This document shows positions 1-6,720 of a DNA stretch of 64,000 nucleotides, piece after piece. The notes below the pieces were generated by a model. It had not been told where the DNA came from. It saw only the letters and a program-made list of their open reading frames with translations, and did not search any database. The stretch spans positions 186,001 through 250,000 of the forward strand of contig NZ_WRXO01000009.1 in NCBI RefSeq assembly GCF_009758125.1, in the 5' to 3' direction. Every line of letters starts with the position of its first letter. Positions within the stretch are counted from its first letter, which is position 1. The translations under genes and the position numbers were made by a program. Source of the stretch: Chitinophaga oryziterrae (GTDB taxonomy: Bacteria; Bacteroidota; Bacteroidia; Chitinophagales; Chitinophagaceae).

Positions 1-170
1 GTAATACCGGTCAGCGATTGTATATAACGGGGAATAGGCACACCCGGATTTACCAGCGTTTCGTATTGCTGTACAATGGTGTGTCCGTCGTATATAAAAA
101 TGGCTATTTCTGTAATACCGTTGGCGCCGGCATGACCACCCGTAGTTTCTATGTCAACAATAGCGTACAT
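1..170 (-). CDS. DnaQ-like DEDDh 3'-5' exonuclease, N-terminal part
   Basis: The minus strand from an ATG at 170 reads into the window edge and encodes about 56 residues. They begin MYAIVDIETTG, the Exo I motif of the DEDDh exonuclease superfamily, with metal-binding Asp6 and Glu8. A conserved stretch follows, ending near NPGVPIPRYIQSLTGI, the usual approach to the Exo II region. Family members include the proofreading epsilon subunit of DNA polymerase III and, in Bacteroidota, larger proteins that fuse this exonuclease to a GIY-YIG nuclease. The missing C-terminus prevents choosing between these. A TATATTTG box lies 19-26 bases upstream of the start, so the start is well supported. The gene is cut by the window, not broken. 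Confidence 0.85.
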   Translation of the reverse strand, partial: MYAIVDIETTGGHAGANGITEIAIFIYDGHTIVQQYETLVNPGVPIPRYIQSLTGI

Positions 171-188
171 AACTCTCTCCTCTGCTAA

Positions 189-196
189 CAAATATA
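189..196 (-). promoter_or_regulatory. -7 promoter box for the exonuclease gene
   Basis: On the minus strand 196-189 reads TATATTTG, an exact match to the Bacteroidota -7 consensus TAnnTTTG. Transcription would begin about 12 bases before the ATG at 170. No TTG at the -33 spacing was seen. Confidence 0.5.
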
Positions 197-212
197 AAGA
201 ATCAAAGCCAGA

Positions 213-247
213 GGAATAAAAAAGAGTCAGGAAGATCTTCCTGACTC
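213..247 (-). terminator. Rho-independent terminator of the DUF4142 gene
   Basis: Positions 224-247 form a perfect 24-base palindrome (12-bp arms starting GAGTCAGGAAGA). Read on the minus strand it is followed by a run of six T. It lies about 90 bases past the stop of the DUF4142 gene and before the exonuclease promoter. Confidence 0.8.
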
Positions 248-335
248 AACATTTTAAAAAAGAGTTGCTAGCCAAAAGGAGAGACATTCCCGAACTCAAC
301 ATTCCAATACTCCCTAAGACTAACAACTACCATCT

Positions 336-911
336 TTATTTTTTCTTTACGACTTCATATATTGCCTTTGCTGAATCCTGGTGGGCTCTCAGGGTAGGCA
401 ATGTATTGGATGCAAATGTTTTCAGCTCAGGATCAGTGAGGTCACTGGCAGCCTTATCAAACATCTTAATATCATCTTTATGATCGCTTACCATCATATC
501 CATATAGTGTTTATCAAAGTCCTTTCCTGATAACTTCTCCATATCCCTGATATGCTCCTGGAAATCATTACCTACACTATCTGGCAGGGTAATATTTTTG
601 TTAGCAGCAATGGCTTTTAATTCATCATCTGCTTTGGAGTGATCACGCACCATCATGGCGCCAAATTCTTTTACCCGTGGATTAACGGCCTTGTCCTGGG
701 CCAGTTTACCTAATCTTACTTCCATCATACCACCATCAGCAGCTTTTACTGCAAAGTCGGATGACTCTTTATCTACAGGAGCCGTTTCCTTGTTTACGGC
801 TTTCGCACTGTCAACAGCATCTTCATGTTTAGCGGTGTTAGTATTACTACCACAGGATTGTAACATCCATGCTGTCATTAAGGCTGTAGCTAAATAAGAA
901 ACTCTTTTCAT
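336..911 (-). CDS. DUF4142 family lipoprotein
   Basis: The product is 191 residues from the ATG at 911. I prefer this start over an upstream in-frame ATG at 1028 because it puts a clean lipoprotein signal at the N-terminus: MKRVSYL, a hydrophobic stretch, then LQSC with Cys20 as the lipidated residue. A low-complexity linker follows, then a four-helix DUF4142 domain from about residue 55. It shows the family hallmark of paired His/Asp-rich helices, for example MVRDHSKADDELKAIA and the DKHYMDMMVSDHKDDI stretch. DUF4142 belongs to a ferritin-like group of secreted or periplasmic proteins often linked to stress, but its biochemical role is unknown. The gene stands alone and has its own terminator downstream. 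Confidence 0.88.
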   Translation of the reverse strand: MKRVSYLATALMTAWMLQSCGSNTNTAKHEDAVDSAKAVNKETAPVDKESSDFAVKAADGGMMEVRLGKLAQDKAVNPRVKEFGAMMVRDHSKADDELKAIAANKNITLPDSVGNDFQEHIRDMEKLSGKDFDKHYMDMMVSDHKDDIKMFDKAASDLTDPELKTFASNTLPTLRAHQDSAKAIYEVVKKK

Positions 912-1110
912 ATGTTCTTTTTTTTGTTTAACAATAACAATAGCAGCGCATTGTATATTAACAAGTAGTACTGCTGAATGTTGTATGTTTTGCAAATAAG
1001 AGACCAGTAATAAGAAATCCAGGTTCATGGCGACTTTGATGCTTACAGCTCTACAATAATGATTATCAGCACAATGCGGTTCCCGTGGATGCTTTTCCCC
1101 AGATCATTCA

Positions 1111-1168
1111 TTACAGAACGTTCATTCTAAAATATATTTGGAACATTCGTTCTGTAATTCTACATTTG
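1111..1168 (+). promoter_or_regulatory. tetR promoter with paired inverted-repeat operator
   Basis: TTACAGAACG at 1111-1120 and CGTTCTGTAA at 1148-1157 are exact reverse complements. The left arm also contains the local palindrome GAACGTTC. Between and beyond them lies a Bacteroidota promoter: TTTG at 1137-1140, a 20-base spacer and TAcaTTTG at 1161-1168. The operator arms therefore flank the -33 box and abut the -7 box, as expected for autorepression. A related GAACGATCGTTC palindrome sits in front of the next gene. Confidence 0.7.
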
Positions 1169-1172
1169 CATC

Positions 1173-1745
1173 ATGGCAAGGAACAAAGCATTCGATCCGC
1201 AGGAAAAGCTGGAAAAAGCACAGGACCTCTTCTTAGAGAAGGGGTACAGCGCTACCTCCATGCAGGACCTGGTAGATGGGATGCAGCTTAACCGGGCCAG
1301 CATATACGATACTTACGGCGACAAACACGCACTCTTTCAGCAATGCCTGAAAAACTACGGGAAAGACAAACTGCTTGATTACAAACAATGCTGTAAAGAG
1401 ACTTCTCCCCTCGCTGCCGTAGAACATATCATGCGTACTACGCTGGATAAACGTCAGGAAGGTAAAACCTGCCTGATGGTAAAGACCTCTTTCGAACTGG
1501 CATCCATGGATGAAGGGATCAGAGAGATGGTACAGCAACAGGCTAAACAAAGCATCGCTGTGCTGCAGGATCTACTGGAAAAAGCAAAAGAACGGAAAGA
1601 GATACCGGCAGATAAAGACCCTGCTACCTTAGCCCAGTTCCTTTACGCCAGCTTCAGTTCCCTGTGGATGATGGATGTACTGTTTAATGATAAAAATATG
1701 CTGGATAAACTGGTTGATCATATTCTTAACAGCGTCAGGCATTAG
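1173..1745 (+). CDS. TetR/AcrR family transcriptional regulator
   Basis: The product is 190 residues. Residues 5-55 form a TetR DNA-binding domain: an AQDLFLEKGY helix, the ATSMQDLVDGM turn and the RASIYDTYGDKHALF recognition helix and tail, which are very typical. The C-terminal two thirds are all helical and resemble the TetR_C ligand pocket of regulators of electrophile or drug responses. The ATG at 1173 is favoured because the HTH begins almost at once. It lies only four bases after a TAcaTTTG box, so the mRNA may be leaderless. The gene is followed by an ene-reductase of the Old Yellow Enzyme family, with a related palindrome before each gene. I infer that it represses itself and the reductase and is released by a reactive carbonyl or quinone-like compound. 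Confidence 0.92.
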   Translation: MARNKAFDPQEKLEKAQDLFLEKGYSATSMQDLVDGMQLNRASIYDTYGDKHALFQQCLKNYGKDKLLDYKQCCKETSPLAAVEHIMRTTLDKRQEGKTCLMVKTSFELASMDEGIREMVQQQAKQSIAVLQDLLEKAKERKEIPADKDPATLAQFLYASFSSLWMMDVLFNDKNMLDKLVDHILNSVRH

Positions 1746-1762
1746 CCTTTTTTTTGCTCTAT

Positions 1763-1784
1763 TTCCAGAACGATCGTTCAGGAA
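1763..1784. promoter_or_regulatory. TetR operator upstream of the ene-reductase gene
   Basis: The perfect 12-bp palindrome GAACGATCGTTC (1768-1779) is flanked by TTCC on the left and GGAA on the right. This gives a 22-bp dyad with one non-pairing position per side. It shares the GAAC/GTTC half-sites of the tetR upstream operator and lies 22-43 bases before the reductase ATG. Confidence 0.7.
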
Positions 1785-1805
1785 TCACCCTTAAACACAA
1801 CCAAC

Positions 1806-2819
1806 ATGTATCCAACTTTATTATCATCAGCAACTATAGGCAAATATGCCCTTTCGAATAAGGTAGTTATGTCTCCTACTATCATCAAACGCCGTACTAC
1901 CAGTGGTATTCCGGACGATGCAATGGTAGAATATTACAGCATGCGTGCAGGCGCCGGACTCATTATCGCAGAAGGCTCCGGACTTTCAGAAAACGGGATG
2001 GGCCATGCACACATGCCAGGCATCTACAGCAAAGAACAAATCGCAGGATGGAAACGTGTTACCAGCGCAGTACATGCGAAAGGTGGTAAAATATTCTTAC
2101 AGATCATGCACACAGGACGTATCTCCCACCCTGCCAACATGCCTGCAAGAACAGAAATACTGGCACCTTCTGCAGTAATGGCAAAAGGTGAAATATGGAC
2201 AGATTTACACGGATGGCAACCTCACCCAACTCCCAGGGCCATGACTACCAAAGAAGTAGAACAAATGGTGAAGTTGTACGTGAAAGCAGCGACACAAGCA
2301 ATTGCTGCCGGTTTTGACGGAGTGGAATTACATGCTGCGAACGGATACCTAATGGACCAGTTTTTGCATCCTGAAGTGAATAAACGTACCGATAAATATG
2401 GTGGTAGTATTTCCAACAGGGTACGGTTTATTCTGGAAGTAGTAGCGGCGGTAAGTAATAGTATTGGAAGAGATAAAACGGGCATCCGTTTGTCACCTTA
2501 CAGCCAGATCAATGATCTGAAACATCATGGTGAAATAGATGCTACTTATGAATACTTAGCAGATGCTTTGGATGTGTACTCCCCTTCTTACATTCATCTG
2601 GTAGAAGGAGAAACAAACATTCCGGCGATGCTGCTGGCAGGTATCAGATCACGCTTCCGTGGTACCTTAATATTGAATGGGAATTTTGACGCCGTGCAGG
2701 CAGAACGTACAGTGCAGAGTGGATTGGCAGATTTAGTGGCTTTCGAAAATCCCTGCGAAACAGCACCTGGTGTACTGACACAGGCGGGGATAAGAAAATA
2801 TGAAAACTGTTTTAATTAA
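1806..2819 (+). CDS. Old Yellow Enzyme family alkene reductase (NADH:flavin oxidoreductase)
   Basis: The product is 337 residues, a full-length FMN-dependent TIM-barrel ene-reductase. Visible hallmarks are the substrate-binding pair His176/Asn179 and the proton donor Tyr181 within GVELHAANGYLMDQFL, followed by the family signature TDKYGGSISNR and LQIMHTGRISHP around residues 98-109. These enzymes reduce electrophilic C=C bonds of enones, maleimides, quinones and sometimes nitro compounds, using NAD(P)H and FMN in the cytoplasm. The gene follows the TetR gene by 60 bases with a matching operator between them, a common arrangement in which an electrophile-sensing repressor controls a detoxifying reductase. 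A long array of mini-hairpins and a strong terminator follow. The exact physiological substrate cannot be read from sequence. Confidence 0.92.
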   Translation: MYPTLLSSATIGKYALSNKVVMSPTIIKRRTTSGIPDDAMVEYYSMRAGAGLIIAEGSGLSENGMGHAHMPGIYSKEQIAGWKRVTSAVHAKGGKIFLQIMHTGRISHPANMPARTEILAPSAVMAKGEIWTDLHGWQPHPTPRAMTTKEVEQMVKLYVKAATQAIAAGFDGVELHAANGYLMDQFLHPEVNKRTDKYGGSISNRVRFILEVVAAVSNSIGRDKTGIRLSPYSQINDLKHHGEIDATYEYLADALDVYSPSYIHLVEGETNIPAMLLAGIRSRFRGTLILNGNFDAVQAERTVQSGLADLVAFENPCETAPGVLTQAGIRKYENCFN

Positions 2820-2825
2820 ACGGTA

Positions 2826-2961
2826 GGCTTTTAAAAAGCCGATCATTATATACAAGGACTCTTAACCGGGTCCAGCTAATTATCCGTAGGCTGCATAAGC
2901 CGATCCATCATACAACGGCTCCTGACAGAGCCAGTCTACACTAACGAGGCTTGCCAAAGCC
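2826..2961. repeat. Five tandem mini-hairpins, degenerate ~30-bp units
   Basis: Five short inverted repeats occur in a row: GGCTTTTAAAAAGCC (2826-2840), GGACTC...GGGTCC with one mismatch (2856-2873), GGCTGCATAAGCC (2889-2901), GGCTCCTGACAGAGCC (2917-2932) and GGCTTGCCAAAGCC (2948-2961). Linkers such as GATCATTATATACAA and AATCATTATATATAA recur between them, so this is a degenerate tandem array with a period near 30 bp. It lies between the reductase stop and a strong terminator. Confidence 0.7.
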
Positions 2962-2974
2962 AATCATTATATAT

Positions 2975-3018
2975 AAAAGCAGATGCCTCTCAACAACAGA
3001 GGCATCTGCTTTTTTTTT
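2975..3018 (+). terminator. Strong Rho-independent terminator
   Basis: Sixteen-base perfect arms (2975-2990 and 2998-3013, core GCAGATGCCTCT) enclose a 7-base loop and run into nine T ending at 3018. It ends the tetR-reductase unit and argues that the next coding region cannot start before it. Confidence 0.88.
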
Positions 3019-3052
3019 AATAGTATTATTTCAGATCAGTATTCTTCCTGAC

Positions 3053-3406
3053 ATAATTAAGATTATTACTACCGGCATTGTTGTGCTACTGATGCTGTTC
3101 TCATTTTATAATTACTTCTCTAATCCGGCCCTAAAGGATGCTTACGTGCATGTCGGATTTCCCGATTGGTTCCGTATTGAACTTGGAATTGCCAAACTGC
3201 TGGGCGCACTGGCGTTAGCCATCCCGATAATCCCGGCGCGCATTAAAGAGTGGGCGTACGTCGGATTTTTTATTAATTTCTTTTCAGCGTTCCTTTCTCA
3301 TTATGAGATAGGCGATCCTGCATTTAATCAGATAACCCCGCTCGTCCTTCTCTTGATATTAGTCGTATCATACATCTCTTTCCACAAAGTGATAGTTAAA
3401 AAATAG
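3053..3406 (+). CDS. DoxX-like membrane protein, 5' end unclear
   Basis: About 118 residues show the DoxX-like pattern of four membrane segments: IIKIITTGIVVLLMLFSFYNYF, then the conserved loop and helix HVGFPDWFRIELGIAKLLGALALAI, then RIKEWAYVGFFINFFSAFLSH and a final hydrophobic helix. Family members are small inner-membrane proteins of poorly defined function. The oddity is the start. The frame has no ATG or GTG between the upstream terminator and the first conserved helix. The only upstream TTG (2951) lies before the terminator hairpin, and the first ATG (3092) would cut off half of helix one. The start given here marks where homology appears to begin. The gene may use a rare start codon or be 5'-decayed, like the hydrolase relic just downstream. 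Confidence 0.6.
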   Translation: MIKIITTGIVVLLMLFSFYNYFSNPALKDAYVHVGFPDWFRIELGIAKLLGALALAIPIIPARIKEWAYVGFFINFFSAFLSHYEIGDPAFNQITPLVLLLILVVSYISFHKVIVKK

Positions 3407-3465
3407 CTACTACTAAACACCGGCATTTACGGTCGGGACTCTTAATATCCTTTAATAAAAATCAT

Positions 3466-3619
3466 ATGGGTAAACCAATCATTATCTCCGGAGATGGGGC
3501 TGTCCCTGTCATTTCTGTGAGCCCGGTCGTACTGGCAGCACCGGGACGTAGCGAAGATCCCGCCTGGTCTGTAGCCTGTACACGGTTGAATTCACTGGGT
3601 AAGATTGAAAGCAAATGAG
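3466..3619 (+). pseudogene. Relic of an alpha/beta hydrolase: both ends kept, middle lost
   Basis: An ATG at 3466 opens MGKPIIISGDGAVPVISVSP followed by VVLAAPGR, which resembles the N-terminus of secreted or cytosolic alpha/beta hydrolases that begin with a SPVVLPAPGR-like strand. It then jumps to SEDPAWSVACTRLNSLG and stops at 3601-3603. One base further along, the next frame reads KIESK and stop (3617-3619), the type of C-terminus I associate with the same family. The tract is 154 bases, three times 51 plus one, consistent with a single-base insertion. I read it as a gene that lost its catalytic middle and then suffered a frameshift. The family assignment is from memory and moderate in confidence. 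Confidence 0.4.
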
Positions 3620-3627
3620 TATATAAA

Positions 3628-3658
3628 TGGCTGTTTCTAATGTATGAAACAGCCATTA
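3628..3658. terminator. Bidirectional terminator between convergent genes
   Basis: AATGGCTGTTTC (3628-3639) pairs perfectly with GAAACAGCCATT (3647-3658) around a 7-base loop. AT-rich flanks lie on both sides. It separates the hydrolase relic from the convergent esterase gene. Confidence 0.65.
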
Positions 3659-3697
3659 TTTATTTACAGGTTTTCTCTGAAGAAGGGAAGCAATTTA

Positions 3698-5221
3698 TCA
3701 ATTGTGGCTATATTGAAGATTCAAAGGAATCGGAATAGGATTCTTGTTATTCATGATACCTGGCGTAACATAACTTAGCTTCAATTTAAAATCTTCATTT
3801 TTATGCAGATACTCTAACCGTAGTGAATAAAATCCCTTTTCCAAGGGTAATATGTATGAATACGTCCTGTTGCTGTAAGAGCCATTCCATCGTATCAGTA
3901 ACCGGTTATTAAGGTATAGTCTTGAATCTTTATCAGCATCCAGCACAAAAATATAATAACCCTCTTCCTTTGTTTCCAGTAATCCATCAATCACTAAGGC
4001 GAAGTTATTTTTCCGTGGAAGTTTATCAACATCAAAATCAGCACCTGTTATTCCCTCTTTCTGCGGTTTCATTCCCTTAAAATTCGTAGAGTCTCCCCAT
4101 TCTCCCTCATAATAAGCATAATGAAAACCACCTGATTGTACATTCTTTGGTTTTGAAACGGGCTTTAGCGTTTTTTCAGTTGTAAAATCACCGGTTTTAA
4201 TCTTATCATAACGCGACCGGCTCGTAAACTGCTTCATGGTGATTTTAGCAGCGTCAGCTAAATTAATTTCAGGCTGTATGTTTGCAGACAACATTGTAGG
4301 TTCGCTTCCGTCAAGGGTGTAATGAACTTTTGTTGTATCACCAAAGTACCATATTTTAATGGGCTTATCTTTCAGGATCATACCATTCATTGGATGAAAT
4401 TCAATTGAACCATTATGCCATCCATAGGCAAACTTCAACCCATCGTACATACTTTTTAGCCTTACAGAACTATGCGTTTCATCGGGATATCTCACACTTT
4501 TCCAGGCTAATCCTGCGGGAGCCATTTTATTAAGTACACTATCCATTGTTGCTATCTTCATAGATTCATTTCCCTCTCTCCCGCTGATATACAACGTGAT
4601 ATTTAAACCGGCTAATGCAGGCAACTTATCAGACGCGATCTTTTGTATATAACTATCTCCCCACCAGAGACTTGGATCCACAGCAATGTATGATTTAAAA
4701 GTCTTTGGCTCATTTAACAGTGCATTGATAACAAACATTCCTCCTAATGAATGCCCCCAAAGCGTATTATCTCCATTAGAGGGGTATTTTTTATTAATAT
4801 AAGGTATCAACTCATCTTTGATAAAACCGAGAAAATTACCGGCTCCTCCCGAAGTCTTCCAATCAGCTCCATGAGTTGGTGTAAAATCTTTAATACGGTC
4901 TATACCTAGTACACTTACAATTATTGTTGGAGGCATATAGCTCTCGCCTTCTACAAAATGCTGCACATTTTTTATCAAGCCTGTATTCCAGTTACCCCCA
5001 TCAAGCACATACAACACATCGTATTTATCATTACTCCCTGGTTTATAGTCTTGAGGCATGAATACCTGTAAAATCCGCTCTTCTTTTAAAAAGTCTGAAT
5101 GTAAGGAGTCTAGTATCCCTATGTCGGATATTCTTCTAACGGTGTCTTGTGCCTGGCTCCTATTAGCTATACAGCTAATTATTATTAACAGGATAAAAAA
5201 AGAGATGAATTTGTTTTTCAT
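3698..5221 (-). CDS. Secreted esterase with chitobiase-C-like and PA14-like domains
   Basis: The product is 507 residues. It opens with a signal peptide (MKNKFISFFILLIIISC...SQAQ). Residues about 30-270 are an esterase-D/Fes-like alpha/beta hydrolase with an LYVLDGGNW strand, the nucleophile elbow GHSLGG with Ser158, and a DETHSSV stretch that likely supplies the catalytic His. A chitobiase-C-terminal-like segment follows, with the signature KVHYTLDGSEPT. The last roughly 130 residues look like a PA14-type carbohydrate-binding sandwich (GYYIFVLDADKDSRLYLNNRLLIRWNG in two adjacent strands). It is the last gene of the galacturonate operon, 14 bases after uxaC, so acetyl or feruloyl groups on pectin are reasonable substrates. 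The exact ester is inferred from context only. Confidence 0.75.
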   Translation of the reverse strand: MKNKFISFFILLIIISCIANRSQAQDTVRRISDIGILDSLHSDFLKEERILQVFMPQDYKPGSNDKYDVLYVLDGGNWNTGLIKNVQHFVEGESYMPPTIIVSVLGIDRIKDFTPTHGADWKTSGGAGNFLGFIKDELIPYINKKYPSNGDNTLWGHSLGGMFVINALLNEPKTFKSYIAVDPSLWWGDSYIQKIASDKLPALAGLNITLYISGREGNESMKIATMDSVLNKMAPAGLAWKSVRYPDETHSSVRLKSMYDGLKFAYGWHNGSIEFHPMNGMILKDKPIKIWYFGDTTKVHYTLDGSEPTMLSANIQPEINLADAAKITMKQFTSRSRYDKIKTGDFTTEKTLKPVSKPKNVQSGGFHYAYYEGEWGDSTNFKGMKPQKEGITGADFDVDKLPRKNNFALVIDGLLETKEEGYYIFVLDADKDSRLYLNNRLLIRWNGSYSNRTYSYILPLEKGFYSLRLEYLHKNEDFKLKLSYVTPGIMNNKNPIPIPLNLQYSHN

Positions 5222-5235
5222 TTAATAAGGGATGA

Positions 5236-6630
5236 TTACCAGTTAAAGTATTGCTTCGCATTATTATAACAGATATCCTGTATCACCTTCCCTACCCATT
5301 TAATATCATCGGGTAACTCGCCCTGCTCTATTTCCTGTCCAAACAACTCACATACTATTCTTCTGAAATATTCATGTCTTGGGAAAGAAAGGAAACTTCT
5401 TGAATCTGTCAACATCCCTACAAACCTACTCAATAATCCCATATTAGACAAGGCATTCAACTGCTTCACCATCCCGTCTTTCTGATCTAAGAACCACCAG
5501 GCAGACCCAAACTGCACCTTCCCTGCTATAGATCCGTCATTGAAATTGCCTATCATCGTTGCCAGTAATTCATTATCACTGGGGTTAAGATTATAGAGGA
5601 TAGTTTTAGCCAACTTATCCTGACTATCCAATCTATCCAGGAACTTTGCCAAAGCTCTTGCCTGAGAGAAATCCCCGATAGAATCCCAACCGGTATCAGG
5701 GCCTAATAAGCGCATCATACGGGAATTGTTATTACGCAAGGCGCCGAGGTGATATTGCTGTACCCAGCCTTTTTCCCAATCCCATTCTGCCAGTTGTAAT
5801 AACAAAGCAGACTTAAATTGTTTTATTTCTGATAACTGTAATTGATGGCCATTTCTCACTTTAAGGAAGATAGCGGTTATTTCTGCATCTGTAAAATCCT
5901 CTGCATAGATCTCTTCTATCCCATGATCCGATACTGTACAACCCATTATTGCAAAGAAACTATGCCTGCTTTTTAAGGCATCCAGTAAATGCTGGTACGT
6001 GCTGATAGTCATATCAGCAGTCTCTTCCAGCTTATTTAAATACTGATTATACTTAACAGGATCATCTACATTCATAGACTGGTCCGGACGGAATGCAGGT
6101 AGAATAGGTATATCAAAACCTTCTTTGTTTAACTGATAATGGTGTTCCAGTGTATCTGCCGGATCATCTGTCGTACATACGACTGCTACTTTCATTTTCT
6201 TTAGTAATGTACGCGTACTGTAAGCAGGTAACTGCTCATTACAGGTATCAAAAATTCTTCTTGCTGATGAAGGGTTGAGAATTTCGTTTACACCAAAATA
6301 ACGTTGCAATTCCAGATGTGTCCAATGATACAGCGGATTACGCAGGGTATAGGGGACGGTCGCTGCCCATTGTTCAAATTTTTCCCAATCACTTTTATCT
6401 CCTGTGCAGTAGCTTTCATGTACACCATTTGTACGCATGGCCCTCCACTTGTAATGATCTCCGTATAACCAGGCCTGTGTAATGTTTTCAAACTTTGTAT
6501 CGGCTGCTATCTGTGCCGGTGGAAGATGACAATGATAATCTATGATCGGCATTTCCTTCGCGAAATCATGATACAATCTCTGAGCCGTGGCTGTGTTCAG
6601 GAGAAAATTTTCATCCAGGAACTTCTTCAT
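5236..6630 (-). CDS. uxaC: Glucuronate/galacturonate isomerase UxaC
   Basis: The product is 464 residues, close to the usual 465-470. It starts MKKFLDENFLLNTATAQRLY and continues with PIIDYHCHLPP, the amidohydrolase-fold metal motif with His33 and His35. Long family-specific stretches such as HWTHLELQRYFGV and GMLTDSRSFLSFPRHEYFRR are unmistakable. The enzyme converts D-galacturonate to D-tagaturonate (and glucuronate to fructuronate) in the cytoplasm, the first step of the isomerase pathway. It lies downstream of uxaB and uxaA on the same strand, so all three pathway steps are encoded together and are probably cotranscribed with the pectin-degrading genes upstream. Confidence 0.96.
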   Translation of the reverse strand: MKKFLDENFLLNTATAQRLYHDFAKEMPIIDYHCHLPPAQIAADTKFENITQAWLYGDHYKWRAMRTNGVHESYCTGDKSDWEKFEQWAATVPYTLRNPLYHWTHLELQRYFGVNEILNPSSARRIFDTCNEQLPAYSTRTLLKKMKVAVVCTTDDPADTLEHHYQLNKEGFDIPILPAFRPDQSMNVDDPVKYNQYLNKLEETADMTISTYQHLLDALKSRHSFFAIMGCTVSDHGIEEIYAEDFTDAEITAIFLKVRNGHQLQLSEIKQFKSALLLQLAEWDWEKGWVQQYHLGALRNNNSRMMRLLGPDTGWDSIGDFSQARALAKFLDRLDSQDKLAKTILYNLNPSDNELLATMIGNFNDGSIAGKVQFGSAWWFLDQKDGMVKQLNALSNMGLLSRFVGMLTDSRSFLSFPRHEYFRRIVCELFGQEIEQGELPDDIKWVGKVIQDICYNNAKQYFNW

Positions 6631-6720
6631 TATTGATATTGATTAGCTGTTAGTAGTTTGTTTACAGAGAAGTGTTGTAAGGACACACCTCTCTCTTGAT
6701 TAGTGGTTACTAATCCGGTT

